Source of the DNA: Closterium sp. Naga37s-1
Lineage: Eukaryota; Streptophyta; Zygnematophyceae; Desmidiales; Closteriaceae
Direction of reading: 5' to 3'
DNA length: 64,000 nt
NCBI GenBank assembly: GCA_947471745.1
Contig: CANJKZ010000108.1
Span: 1,589,001-1,653,000, forward strand
A program made the position numbers and the translations under genes. This document shows, piece by piece, positions 34,139 through 44,900 of the stretch. Each line of letters begins with the position of its first letter. Position 1 is the first letter of the stretch. The notes under the pieces were generated by a model. It saw only the letters and a program-made list of their open reading frames with translations. It searched no databases and had not been told where the DNA came from.

Positions 34139-37100
34139 ACATAAGAGCGAACAGTAGTGCAGGTCGGCCCATTTTCTTGCACTTACGTACCTGCCTGCCT
34201 CCCCTTGAAAAAAGGGTGTTTTTGAGACGTCTCAAAAACACCCTTTCTTCACGTGCCCATTTTCTTGCACTTACGTACCTGCCTGCCTCCCCTCTAACCA
34301 GGCTCGGGATGAAGACGGCTCGGGAATGGACGACCAATCACTCAGGGACGAGCTCATGACTCTGCTGGTTGCGGTATGTACGATGCAGGGCCAGGAAACA
34401 TCTGCCATCCTGCTGGCGTGGGTGTGTGTGCAGCTGGCGATGCATCCTGAGGAGCAGAGGCGGGTTGAACGATCCATCTGCCATCCTTCTGGCATGGCTG
34501 TTTAGGGTTTAGGGCCACCCCAAACCCTAAACCCCAAGACTAAACTTTTGCTGCTCCGTGCATCTGCTCTCCATCCCAGGGCCAGGAGACATCAGCCATC
34601 CTGCTGGCGTGGGTGTGTGTGCAGCTGGCGATGCATCCCTCTACCCTCACTACCCCCTTCTCTCTTTGCTTCTTCGTGCATCTTTCCCTCCCCCCAGGGC
34701 CAGGAGACATCGGCCATCCTGCTGGCGTGGGTGTGTGTGCAGCTGGCGATGCATCCTGAGGAGCAGAGGCGGGTTGAACGATCCATCTGCCATCCTTCTG
34801 GCATGGCTGTTCAGGGTTTAGGGCCACCCCAAACCCTAAACCCCAAGACTAAACTTTTGCTGCTCCGTGCATCTGCTCTCCATCCCAGGGCCAGGAGACA
34901 TCAGCCATCCTGCTGGCGTGGGTGTGTGTGCAGCTGGCGATGCATCCCTCTACCCTCACTACCCCCTTCTCTCTTTGCTTCTTCGTGCATCTTTCCCTCC
35001 CCCCAGGGCCAGGAGACATCGGCCATCCTGCTGGCGTGGGTGTGTGTGCAGCTGGCGATGCATCCGGAGGAGCAGAGGCGGGCAGCAGAGGAGGTGCGGC
35101 AGGTGCTGGGAGGGCGGAGCCCCACTCACGCTGACGTTCCCAAGCTCAAGTGAGTGGGAAGGGAGGGGAGGGGGATAAGTGAGTGGCTGTTGAGGGGAGA
35201 GGGATAAGTGAGTAAACGGAGGGATAGGGGAGTGTTGAGGTGGAGGTGCGGGAGGTGCTGGGAGGGCGGAGCCCCACACACGCTGACGTGCCCAAGCTCA
35301 ATTGAGTGGCTGTTGAGGGGAGATAGATGAGTGAGTTGAAAGTGGGATGGAAAGTGGTGGTGCAGGAGGTGCCGGGAGGGCGGAGCCCCACTCACGCTGA
35401 CGTTCCCAAGCTCAAGTGAGTGGCAGTGGTGGGAAGGGAGAGTGGTAGGGAAGGGGTGGGCACACCCACGCACACCCATGCCAGCAGGATTGGGCCATCC
35501 TGCTGACATGGGTGTGCGTGCAGCTGGCACTGCATCCCGAGGAGCAGAGGCGGGTGGCAAGGGAGGTGCTGGGAGGGCGGATCCCGATCCATGCTGACGT
35601 TCCCAAGCTCAATTGAGTGGCAAGGGCGGGACGGGAGAGTGCTGGTGGAATTGAGGGAGGTGCTGTGCTGAGAGGCCAGGGCGGAGCTGCACTCACGCTG
35701 CAGTGAGTGAGGTGCTGCTGTGGCGCCTCTATTGTCCCGCCATACCGCCCTTCCAACACCATCCCATCCACCCCCACCACCACGGCAGGTACCTGCAGGC
35801 AGTGATACAGGAAACTCTCTGTCTGCTGCTGCCTGCATACATCGTGGGGCGCTGTGCATGCCGAGATACGCGCCTGGGGGAGCGGAGTGTGCCCTACCTT
35901 ACCGCCTTCCCCCCACCATCCCATACACCCCACCACCATCGCAGGTACCTGGAGGCGGTGATACAGGAGACGCTGCGTCTGATGCCGCCGGCATACATCG
36001 TGGGGCGCTGTGCATGTTGAGCCTTTGAGTCTCTGTTCAATGTCTCCCATTATCCTCTCCCCCCCATCACCATCACAGGTACCTGGAGGCAGTGATACAG
36101 GAGACGCTGCGCCTGATGCCACCGGCGTACATCGTGGGGCGCTGTGTGTGCCGAGACTTGGAGACTCCGTTTAACGTCTCCCATTATCCTTTCCCCCCCA
36201 CCACCATCACAGGTACCTGGAGGCAGTGATACAGGAGACGCTGCGGCTGATGCCACCGGCGTACATCGTGGGGCGCTGTGCGTGCCGAGACACGCTCCTG
36301 GGGGAGTGGCGTGTGCCTCAGGGCACCACTGTGCTTTTCAGCCCGTACCTGCTGCACCGCGACCCACAGCAGTGGCCCAGGTGAGAGAAGCAAAGGGGAG
36401 CGGTGTGGGGCAGTGAGGAGCGGTGTGGAGCAGTGAGGAGCGGTGTGGGGCAGTGAGGAGCGGTGTGGGGCAGTGAGGAGCGGTGTGGGGCAGTGAGGAG
36501 CGGTGTGGGGCAGTGAGGAGCGCTGTGGAGCAGTGAGGAGCGGTGTGGGGCAGTGAGGAGCGGTGTGGGGCAGTGAGGAGCGGTGTGGGGCAGTGAGGAG
36601 TGGTGTGGGGCAGTGAGGAGCGGTGTGGAGCAGTGAGGGGCGGTGAGGCGTGGAGCAAATGCTGTGGGAAAACATGTACTTGGGAAGGGGGGGAGTGGCG
36701 GGGGGGGGGTGGCGTGTGCCTCAGGGCACCACGGTGCGTGTGAGCCCATACCTGCTGCACCGCGACCCTCAGCACTGGCCCAGGCGAGAGGTGGAGGAGA
36801 GGCAGGGACCACTTGGTGTACATGCGTGCACAGCGCATCAACCCGGAGGACTGGGATGGGGAGTGGCGTGTGCCTCAGGGCACCACGGTGCGTGTGAGCC
36901 CATACCTGCTGCACCGCGACCCTCAGCACTGGCCCAGGTGAGCAGCGGAGAGAGGTGGGGCGTGGGGCAGTGAGGAGCGGTGAGTTGTGGAGCCATGTGC
37001 TGTGTGTGCACAAACATGTTCTTGGACTGGGGAGGGGGGGTGGCGTGTGCCTCAAGGCACCACAGTGCTTGTCAGCCCGTACCTGCTGCACCGCGACCCT

Positions 37101-38109
37101 CAGCACTGGCCCAGGTGAGACGAGACGGGTGCGGGTGCGGGTGCCGAGGAGAGGCGGGTGCGCACGCGCGCACAACGTACCACTGTGCCCAGGGATAGAC
37201 GTGCTTCCAATGTTGCGGCCATAGAGTCTGCCAGGCCATAGTATGTAAACTGGTCTTGCACCAAGCCATGATGGTATGGTATACCTCCATGCTGCCACTG
37301 CCACGTTTGGTGCCCCCTGACCCGATGCTGCTGCCACATGTAGCACGTAAACACTGACACTCGTTGTTGGAATAACCGAAAGGTTGTGCTGCTCCTGCTC
37401 ACCCACATCTTCGAACCCTTTTCTCGCTTCCCCTCCCTGCCCCTTCACCCCCCATCTCTCCCCTCTCTCTGCCCTCCTCCCTCCCCCCCAGAGCTCTCAC
37501 CTTTGACCCATCTCGGTGGTTGCCAGGAGGAGACGCCCTTCCCCCCACTGACAACCCTGCCTACTGGCCGTTCGGAGGGGGTCCTAGGAACTGCATTGGC
37601 ATGGGCTTCGCGCTGCTCGAGGCCTCCCTCGTCCTCGCCCGCATCCTCCAGTCCTTCTCGCTCTCGCTTACCCTCTTTCTTCGCCCATATTTCCCACGTC
37701 TTTCCCCCCTCTCCTCCCCCTCCCCTCCCCCCAGAGCTCTTGTTTTTGACCCGTCGCGCTGGCTACCAGGAGGAGACGCCCTTCCTCCAGCCGACAACCC
37801 CGCCTACTGGCCGTTTGGAGGGGGTCCCAGGAACTGCATCGGCATGGGCTTTGCGCTGCTCGAAGCCTCCCTCGTCCTCGCCCGCATCCTCCAGTCCTTC
37901 TCCCTCTCTCTCCCCGCGGGCTCTCCCCCTCCCGTGCCCCGCGCCATGATCACCCTGCGGCCCGCCGGGGAGGTGAATCTGCTGCTCACGCCACTTGCTC
38001 CTCACCCACGAGAGGAAAAGGTGACTGAATCTCGTTCTGCTGGGACAGCAGGGCCAGCAGCAGCGGAACCTGCTGGAACGGCAGCAGCAGCAGCAGCAGC
38101 ATCACCAGC

Positions 38110-38149
<40 letters not shown>

Positions 38150-38263
38150 CCACCACCACCAACGCAAGCGTCGCCAGCAGCAGCAGAAGATGCAGCTAAC
38201 AACGGTAGAGCTCGCAGCAAGGGTTTAGGTGGGAAGGCAGAGACGACTGCTGTATCAAATTAA
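30551..38263 (+). CDS. cytochrome P450, clan 97 (CYP97/CYP746-like), probably plastid
   Basis: Exons are 30551-31288, 31435-31661, 31958-32006, 32491-32625, 32959-33208, 33881-34062, 34302-34373, 35007-35149, 36213-36380 and 37735-38263, exactly 830 residues. P450 landmarks occur in order: LPPGP, the helix C region DGEVWKRQRRLSNAAF, the helix I oxygen-binding motif AGQETS split over an intron, ETLR (ExxR), and the heme loop FGGGPRNCIG with the Cys thiolate ligand. There is no hydrophobic N-terminal anchor; instead about 200 Ser/Arg/Thr-rich residues suggest a plastid transit peptide. Overall pattern is nearest to clan 97, which includes carotenoid hydroxylases and the algal/moss CYP746 group; I cannot assign the substrate. 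The C-terminal tail (about 90 residues) is rich in Ala and Pro from CAG/GCA repeats. Nearly every internal exon has extra copies in the flanking introns. Confidence 0.87.
32190..32625 (+). repeat. three copies of the P450 AGTAFFPGSSLTGNG exon with palindromes
   Basis: Copies start after CAACAG at about 32203, 32321 and 32491; the third is complete. Palindromes CTTTGAG-TCGA-CTCGAAG (32255-32272) and CTTTGAG-GCTC-CTCAAAA (32410-32427) stand exactly where copy 1 and copy 2 break off. A fourth partial copy (CTGCTGGTGAGCGATGGAGA...) is at about 32678-32770. Confidence 0.85.
33172..33960 (+). repeat. copies of P450 exon 5 end and exon 6 start
   Basis: The end of exon 5 (CACGGCCTTTGAGTTCTTT...CATCAGTTGAGTG) recurs at 33315-33369. 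The start of exon 6 (CAGTCCCCGAGTGGTT...) is present four times, at about 33493, 33607, 33752 and 33879; only the last continues into VVYRLIEERRKE. CCTNCCTGCCT repeats lie at 33390-33440. Confidence 0.8.
34095..34139 (+). repeat. (CTG)n microsatellite
   Basis: About 14 uninterrupted CTG triplets in the intron after P450 exon 6. Confidence 0.9.
34168..34293. repeat. 38-bp direct repeats flanking a 36-bp perfect palindrome
   Basis: The direct repeats are 34168-34205 and 34256-34293 and are identical. Between them, 34211-34246 is a perfect 36-bp palindrome whose core is TTTTGAGACGTCTCAAAA, extended on each side by AAAGGGTGT and its complement. It lies just upstream of P450 exon 7. Confidence 0.9.
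34390..35050 (+). repeat. ~305-bp tandem duplication with five copies of the P450 exon 8 start
   Basis: Exon 8 starts (GGCCAGGAGACATC...) occur at about 34390, 34580, 34699, 34884 and 35007. The blocks around 34499-34695 and 34804-35000 are near identical. Each carries a telomere-like inverted pair, GTTTAGGGTTTAGGG-type then CCCAAACCCTAAACC, at about 34500-34536 and 34815-34846. Confidence 0.85.
35225..35640 (+). repeat. extra copies of the P450 exon 8 end
   Basis: The segment GGTGCTGGGAGGGCGGAGCC...CCCAAGCTCAA with its donor recurs at about 35245-35302, 35362-35416 and, as a longer copy with the whole exon, 35487-35615. The donors have partly changed to ATTGAGT. Confidence 0.8.
35786..37117 (+). 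repeat. copies of P450 exon 9 halves
   Basis: Exon starts (CAGGTACCTGGAGGCAGTGA-like) lie at about 35788, 35943, 36077 and 36211; only the last, 36213-36380, is complete. Copies of the exon end (GTGCCTCAGGGCACCAC...GGCCCAG) follow at about 36707-36783, 36866-36938 and 37040-37115. The array is split by a 20-bp minisatellite. Confidence 0.85.
36395..36655 (+). repeat. 20-bp minisatellite, about 13 units
   Basis: Unit AGTGAGGAGCGGTGTGGGGC, with single-base variants, in the P450 intron after exon 9. Confidence 0.9.
37491..37672 (+). repeat. second, in-frame copy of the P450 heme-loop exon
   Basis: A copy of the start of exon 10 with a CCCCCAG acceptor encodes FDPSRWLPGGD and FGGGPRNCIG, as the functional exon at 37735 does. 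It diverges after FSLSL. The frame runs open from this copy into exon 10. Confidence 0.85.
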
Positions 38264-38984
38264 TTGACTGGTGGTGACTGGTGGTGACTGGTGGTGGCTG
38301 GTGGCGGCTGTTAGCACACCTTCGATGCCCTCACTTTGTTTCGCACCTGCCAACATGCGTGGAAAAATGAGAGGGCTACAAGGTATGCATCATTTATTGG
38401 CACACTGGTTTTACAGTGTGCTCAACCTCTATAACTTCAGAGGGATATACGGTAGATTGGCATTCAACTTTTGAGACGTCTCAACAAGCGAGAGGGCTAC
38501 AAGGTATGCATCATTCATCGGCACACTGGTTTTACAGTGTGCTCTATCTCTATAACTCAAGAGGGATACCAATTTTTTAGTCGACTAAAAAATAGACTCA
38601 GCATTCATAGGCCAGTAACCATGGGATGTGCTGCGCACATGTACAGTACAGTTGCTGTACTAATGCGTGAAAGAATTGTCATCTTCCCATTGATTGGATA
38701 GACACCATTACTGGAGAGAACTTATGAGCTCTCTCAAAAGTATTTGCCCCCATCGGAAAAAACCTGGAGAGAGCATGATTGTACACAAGAGATTGTTACA
38801 TGGGTTGCCGTATGGCATGGGTTTGCTGGGTCTGCTGCTGCTGCATCACAGAGTGCACAGTGATTCCCGGCACATGGAACCCTCTGCTACCCTGCACCCA
38901 TCACACACGCATTGCTCTGTGATACCAGGAGTAACCGCGACTCCCCAAACAAGTCTTGATATATAACTATATGCTAGGTTGGCG
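38264..38984. other. intergenic between convergent P450 and SGNH genes, with palindromes
   Basis: Two direct copies (about 38370-38440 and 38491-38565) are split by the palindrome TTTTGAGACGTCTCAACA (38469-38486). A perfect 20-bp palindrome with a changed arm, TTTTTTAGTCGACTAAAAAA, is at 38573-38592. A decayed copy of the last SGNH exon end is at about 38795-38935. Confidence 0.7.
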
Positions 38985-41900
38985 TTACATGGTTTGGCGC
39001 ATGGCATGGGTTTGCTGGTCCTGCTGCTGCTGCATCACAGAGTGCACAGTGATTCCCAGCACATGGAACCCTCTGCTACCCTGCACTCTCATCACACACG
39101 CATTGTTCCGTGACACCAGCAGTAACCGTGACTCTTTCACAGGGACAGGTGATGCGCTGAGTGCGGTTACCACCACACCGGTACACTTGCAACCCTCCAC
39201 GCACTGTAGCTTGCCGAATATAGAAGAACCGTTGGCATGAGCGAGGTAGGATACTTCAACGACGGTCGGGATTGTCGTGAGCTGGATCGGCTGCGAGTTA
39301 CTTGTATCGAAATTTGTTGTAAGGGGGATGGCTGTGTTGAGTATGAATTCTACCCATGAATCTGCTGAAGGGAGGGACAGGGGAAGTAGAACCACTGGTG
39401 AGTGTGTTTTGCAAATAGAATTCAGCTTCAAGCGAGTTAGACAGCACCCCTGGTTAGTCATGAGACGGGATCAACAACAGCCCACAACACACGATCCAAC
39501 CCACAATGAACAGCCCAGATGACTTTTGAGTCGACTCAAAATGTGTCGTGTGACATTGTAACGAGGTGACTTTTGAGTCGACTCAAAAGGCACCCCTGGT
39601 TAGTTATGAGACGGGATCAACAACAGCCCACAACACACGATCCAGCCCACAATCAACAGCCCAAATGGGAAAAAACTCGCCAAGCGCCGTGGAGATTTCT
39701 TCCTCTCTAAGTCACCTCACCACCGCCCTGCACCACTCACCATCGTCCTGTGCCACCAGTCCCGGTCGACCTCTCCCCGCCGTTCCATGCACCGACCCAG
39801 CCCCATGCAGGGTGAACCCTTGCAGGCCCAGCACAGGTGGGGCGACGGCACCGGAACGGAAGGAGAAGCAGGCGTGGGGGAGGGCGGGGCGGAGGAAGGC
39901 AGAGGCGGCAGTGGAGTGGATCCAGCGGGAGAAGAAGGGCGGTGGGGGGCGCAGCAGGAAGGGCAGGAGCGAGCGCGTGTCGTTATCCTCATGGATCTCT
40001 GTCAATCGGTCCATGAGACCTGTGGGCGTGGAGGAGAGGTCACAGAGAGAGTTAGGAGGTTGGAAAGGGGGGCGACAGGAGGCAGAGCATGGCATTGTCC
40101 TCATGGATCTCTGTAAGCCGGTCGAACGAGTCCTGTGGGTGAGGAGGGGAGATCATTGGGGAGATCAATGGGAGAGACGTGAGACGGTGGAAGGCGGGGG
40201 CGGCGGTGGAGTGCAGGCAGCGGGAGAAGAAGGGTGGTGGGGGGGGCCGCAGCAGGAAGGGCAGGAGGGAGGCAGTGTCGTTGTCAGAGTGGATTTCTGT
40301 CAGCCGGTCAATCAGGCCTGTGGGTGTGGAGGGGACTGGAGGGGACTGGGTGAGGTGAGCGAACCAAAAGGGTGTCGTCACTTCTGTTTCTTCTGGAGAA
40401 GTGGGGTATCGATCCCCATACCTCTCGCATGCTAAGCGAGCGCTCTACCATCTGAGCTACATCCCCACGCTCGATGCACTAAAGTAGATATTTTAAATTG
40501 GACAGGACGCGCATGCTGCTGATTGGTTGATTGAGAAAAGCTGGAAACCATTGACTTGGCTTGACTTGCCTGTGAGCATGGTGACTTTTGAGTCGACTCA
40601 AAAGTCACGATTGAAAGATGCTGATTGGAAAGTCATGATTGGAAGATGCTGATTGGAAAGTCATGATTGGAAGATGCTGATTGGAAAGTCATGATTGGAA
40701 GATGCTGATTGGAAAGTCATGATTGGAAGATGCTGATTGGAAAGTCATGATTGGAAGATGCTGATTGGAAAGTCATGATTGGAAGATGCTGATTGGAAAG
40801 TCATGATTGGAAGATGCTGATTGGAAAGTCATGATTGGAAGATGCTGATTGAAAAGTCAAGATTGAAAGATGCTGAGAGCAGGTTGACTTGCCTGTGAGC
40901 GCAGAGTGGAAGAGAGCGGTGATGACGTCAGCATACTTGGTCCTCGCTTGCTCTGCCGTGGGCAAGGCTCCAGCCAGTGCAAGCGGGTCAACAGGGTCAA
41001 TGGAGTCAACAGGCCCGCTACCAGCACCACCACCAGCAGTGCCGTAAGAATCATCGGCGGTGTCAGGAGCAACTGCAGCGGGAGGAATGGCGGAGGCGAG
41101 GGAGTCTGGCTCCACGTGCAGTGGAAGGCTGGAGGGGCCTGCTACGGCTATGTCTTTCAGCCGGTAGCCTGGTACCTGGGGTGTGAGGATGCAGGGGGGA
41201 AGAGGTCTGGATCAGTTTAGTCGGATAATAGTAGCAGCAGGAATGGCGGAGGCAAGGGAGTCTGGCTCCACGTGCAGTGTAAGGCTGGAGGGGCCTGTGG
41301 TGACTATGTCTTTCAACCGATAGCCGGGTGCCTGGGGTGTGGTGTGAGTGAGAAAGCAGGAGGAGATGGAGGGGAAGCAGGGGAAACAGGGGACATTTGG
41401 TAAGGCTGGGGGGGCCTGTGGCGACTAGGTCTTTCAACCAGTAGCCTGGTACCTGCGGTGTGTGTGTGCACTCGCAGGGGTTGGGTTGGGTGAAGAAGGC
41501 GCCTCGGGTGGAGAGTAGTGGGAGAGTAAAACTGAGCGAGCACTGTGAGTGAGGCAAGTGGGGGGGAAGGTGCAGGGGGGACTGGTAGAGGAGCGACCGC
41601 TCTTACCTAGTGTCCCAGCAGGGTGAAAAAGGCATCCCTTGTGGACAGCACTGGGAGGGAGTAGCACTGAGCGAGCACTGTGATGTTGCCCTCTGATACG
41701 CGCCCTGGCGCCCAGTAGGGTAGCTGGTGGCCGCTCTTACCTAGTGTCCCAGCAGGGTGAAAAAGGCATCCCTTGTAGACAGCACTGGGAGGGAGTAGTA
41801 CTGAGCGAGCACTGTGATGTTGCCCTCTGATACGCGCCCTGGCGCCCAGTAGGGTAGCTGGTGGCCGCTCTTACCTAGTGTCCCAGCAGGGTGAAAAAGG

Positions 41901-44900
41901 CATCCCTTGTAGACAGCACTGGGAGGGAGTAGTACTGAGCGAGCACTGTGATGTTGCCCTCTGATACGCGCCCTGGCGCCCAGTAGGGTAGCTGTTGGCC
42001 GCTCTTACCTAGTGACCCACAGGGTGAAAAGGGCATCCCTTGTGGACAGCACTGGGAGCGAGTAGCACTGAGCGAGCGCTGTGATGTTGCCCTCTGATGC
42101 AACCTCTGGCGCCCGGTGAGGGTAGGGGGGGTGGTGGGGTGGCAGGACGGTGGGGTGGTGGGGAGGTGGCGGGGAGTGGAAAAGAACGAACCACTCACCT
42201 GCTGACCCAGCAAAGTAAAGAAGGCGTCTCGAGTGGAGAGCACAGGGAGCGAGTAGTACTGAGCGAGCACTGTGATGTTGTCCTCTGAGACTGCCTCTGG
42301 CGACAAGTGGGGGTGGGGAGGGAACGCGCCCTTACCTGCTGACCCAGGAGGGTATAGAAAGCATCTCGGGTGGAGAGCACAGGGAGGCTGTAGTACTGAG
42401 CGAGCACTGTTGTATTGTCCTCTGAGACTGCCGATGGCGCCGAGTGCGGGTGGGGAGGTTGATGCGGTGGTGGGGAGACAGGGAGGTGCGAGGGAGGGAC
42501 AGCTCACCTGCTGGCCCAGCAGGGTAAAGAAGGCATCTCGGGTGGAGAGCACTGGAAGGCTGTAATACTGCGCGAGCACTGTTGTATTGTCCTCAGAGAC
42601 AGTCTCTGGCGCCAAGTGGGGGTAGGCAGGGTGGTGGGGCGGCAGGCCAAAGGAGAATGGACCCACGTCCGAGAAGGAGAGAGAAGGGTCCTGCATGGGA
42701 GAGGGTGGGGACGAAGGGGGAGAGACAGCGAAAGAGGGGAGGAGAGAGGGTGGTGGGGCGGCAGGCCAAAGGAGGACAGACCCACGTCCGAGAAGGAGAG
42801 AGAGGGGTCCTGCATGGTGGGGGATGGAGATGGGGAGGGAAGGGGAGAGACGGGGAAGAGAGGGGAAGGGAGGGGATGACGGGCGTTGAAAGGAAGGAGA
42901 ATGGGCCCACGTGAGTGAGGGAGAGAGACTATTAGAAATAGTCAGTCAACACTTTGTACTATATTCTATATCGGTTAGGTTACTTTGTAGGTTGGGTGTA
43001 GATTTGTAATCCCAACCCTATCTGGTTGGGATTCCCTCGTAATCCTGCAAATCTGCCAACTCACCAATTGGAGATTTGCTAGGATTCCCATCCCATCCTT
43101 TCCCTAGCTTTGCTCAACCCAACCGTGTTTGTACTTAAGGCCTCGTGCCTTCCTTATCAATCAATCAGTTAAGTTCCAATTCTATCAGAGACATCAGTAA
43201 ACGGGTCCTGCATGGTGGAGGGAGGGGAGGAAGAGTTTTGAGTCGCCTCAAAACTCGACTCACTACACATGGGCCCACGTGAGTGAGGGAGAGAGACACC
43301 AGTGAACGGGTCCTGCATGGTGGAGGGAGGGGAGGAAGGGTTTTGAGTCGACTCAAAACTCGACTCACTACACATGGGCCCACGTGAGTGAGGGAGAGAG
43401 ACATCAGTGAACGGGTCCTGCATGGTGGAGGGAGGGGAGGAAGGGTTTTGAGTCGACTCAAAACTCGACTCACTACACATGGGCCCACGTGAGTGAGGGA
43501 GAGAGACATCAGTGAACGGGTCCTGCATGGTGGAGGGAGGGGAGGAAGGGGCACGGAGGAAAAGGAAGTGAGGGATTCCTGAGTCAACTCGATTATTACC
43601 AAAGGATAAGGGATTCAGGGAACAAACTTCACTCCTCGCACCTCTTGCTCCCACCCCACCCCACACTCCTCTTGCTCCCACCATCTCAAATGCATGCACC
43701 TCTGAGTGCGCTTCTGAGTCCGCGCCTGTACGCACTTCTGCCTCTCTGCATGCCCGGTTGACACGGCAGAAAGAAAAAAAGTTCACCATCACCACCGCTG
43801 CCCCTGCTGCTGCCTTCACTCCCTCCAACCCTCCTTCCTTCCCCTCCCTCCCTTTCTCCCCTTGCCGCATCTGAGGTGGGCCTGGAGGCGACTTAATCCC
43901 CCCCCAGCGCAGCAGAAGGTGCTGCGGTATGGTATCGTACATCTACAGGAAGGACGCCGGACCCTGCCCCTTGCTCCCACCCCACACACCTCAGATACAC
44001 GCACCTCTGCCTCTCTGCATGCCCGGTTGCCGCGGCAGAAAGAAAAAAAGTTCACCATCACCACCGCTGCCCCTGCTGCCGCCTTCACTCCCTCCAGCCC
44101 CCCTTCTTTCCCCTTCTCCCTTTGCTGCATTTGAGGTGGGGTTTGCGGCGACCTACCACCCCCCCAGCGCAGCAGCAGGTGCTGCAGCACGGTGTCGTAC
44201 ATTTGCAGGAAGGAGCCCGGACCCTGCCCCTTGCTCCCACCCCACACACCTCAGATACACGCACCTCTGCCTCTCTGCATGCCTGGTTGCCACGGCAGAA
44301 GGAGAAAAAATTCACCAGCACCACCGCTGCCCCCGCCGCCGCCCTCACTCCTCCCAACCCTTCTTCCTTCCGCTTCCTCCCTTGCCGCATCTGAGGTGGC
44401 CTTTGAGGCGACCTACCACCCCCCCAGCGCAGCAGCAGGTGCTGCAGTATGGTATCGTACATTTGCAGGAAGGAGCCCGGACCCTGCCCCTTGGCCTCGC
44501 CCTGGTCGGATAATGCCAGCTCAGCGATGACCAGATCCACGTCATCAGGCAGGGACTGCAGGAAGGTGGCTCTGGGGGCGAAATAAGGGGCGTTTTGGGG
44601 GTTGAAAGCGGAGGGAGGAAGAGGGGGGCGGGGCAGGGGCGACTGGGGAGGGAGAGGAAGAGACAGTAGTAAAGACCAGGTCCGTATTCAAATGCAGGGG
44701 AGGGAGGGAGCTACTGTCCGCATTATCAAGCAACGACTGCAGGGAAGGAGAGTAGCTCCGGGTGGGGAGAGATTGGGGGCGTTTTAGTAGGGTTGGGGCA
44801 ACCAGCACAGCACTCTGCCCTCACTCTCCCTTCCCCTTCCCTCCCCTTCCCTCCCTCACACACATGCACCCCACATCACCGCCCCAGCAACACAATGCTG

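Noticed and set aside
37520-38263. A separate short P450 gene made of the two heme-loop copies
   Set aside because: It lacks all upstream P450 domains and its first copy has only an acceptor in common with exon 10; it is a duplicated exon of the larger gene.
43193-43560. Regularly spaced palindromic repeats resembling a CRISPR array
   Set aside because: The spacers are identical copies of an SGNH exon start, no cas genes exist and the genome is eukaryotic.
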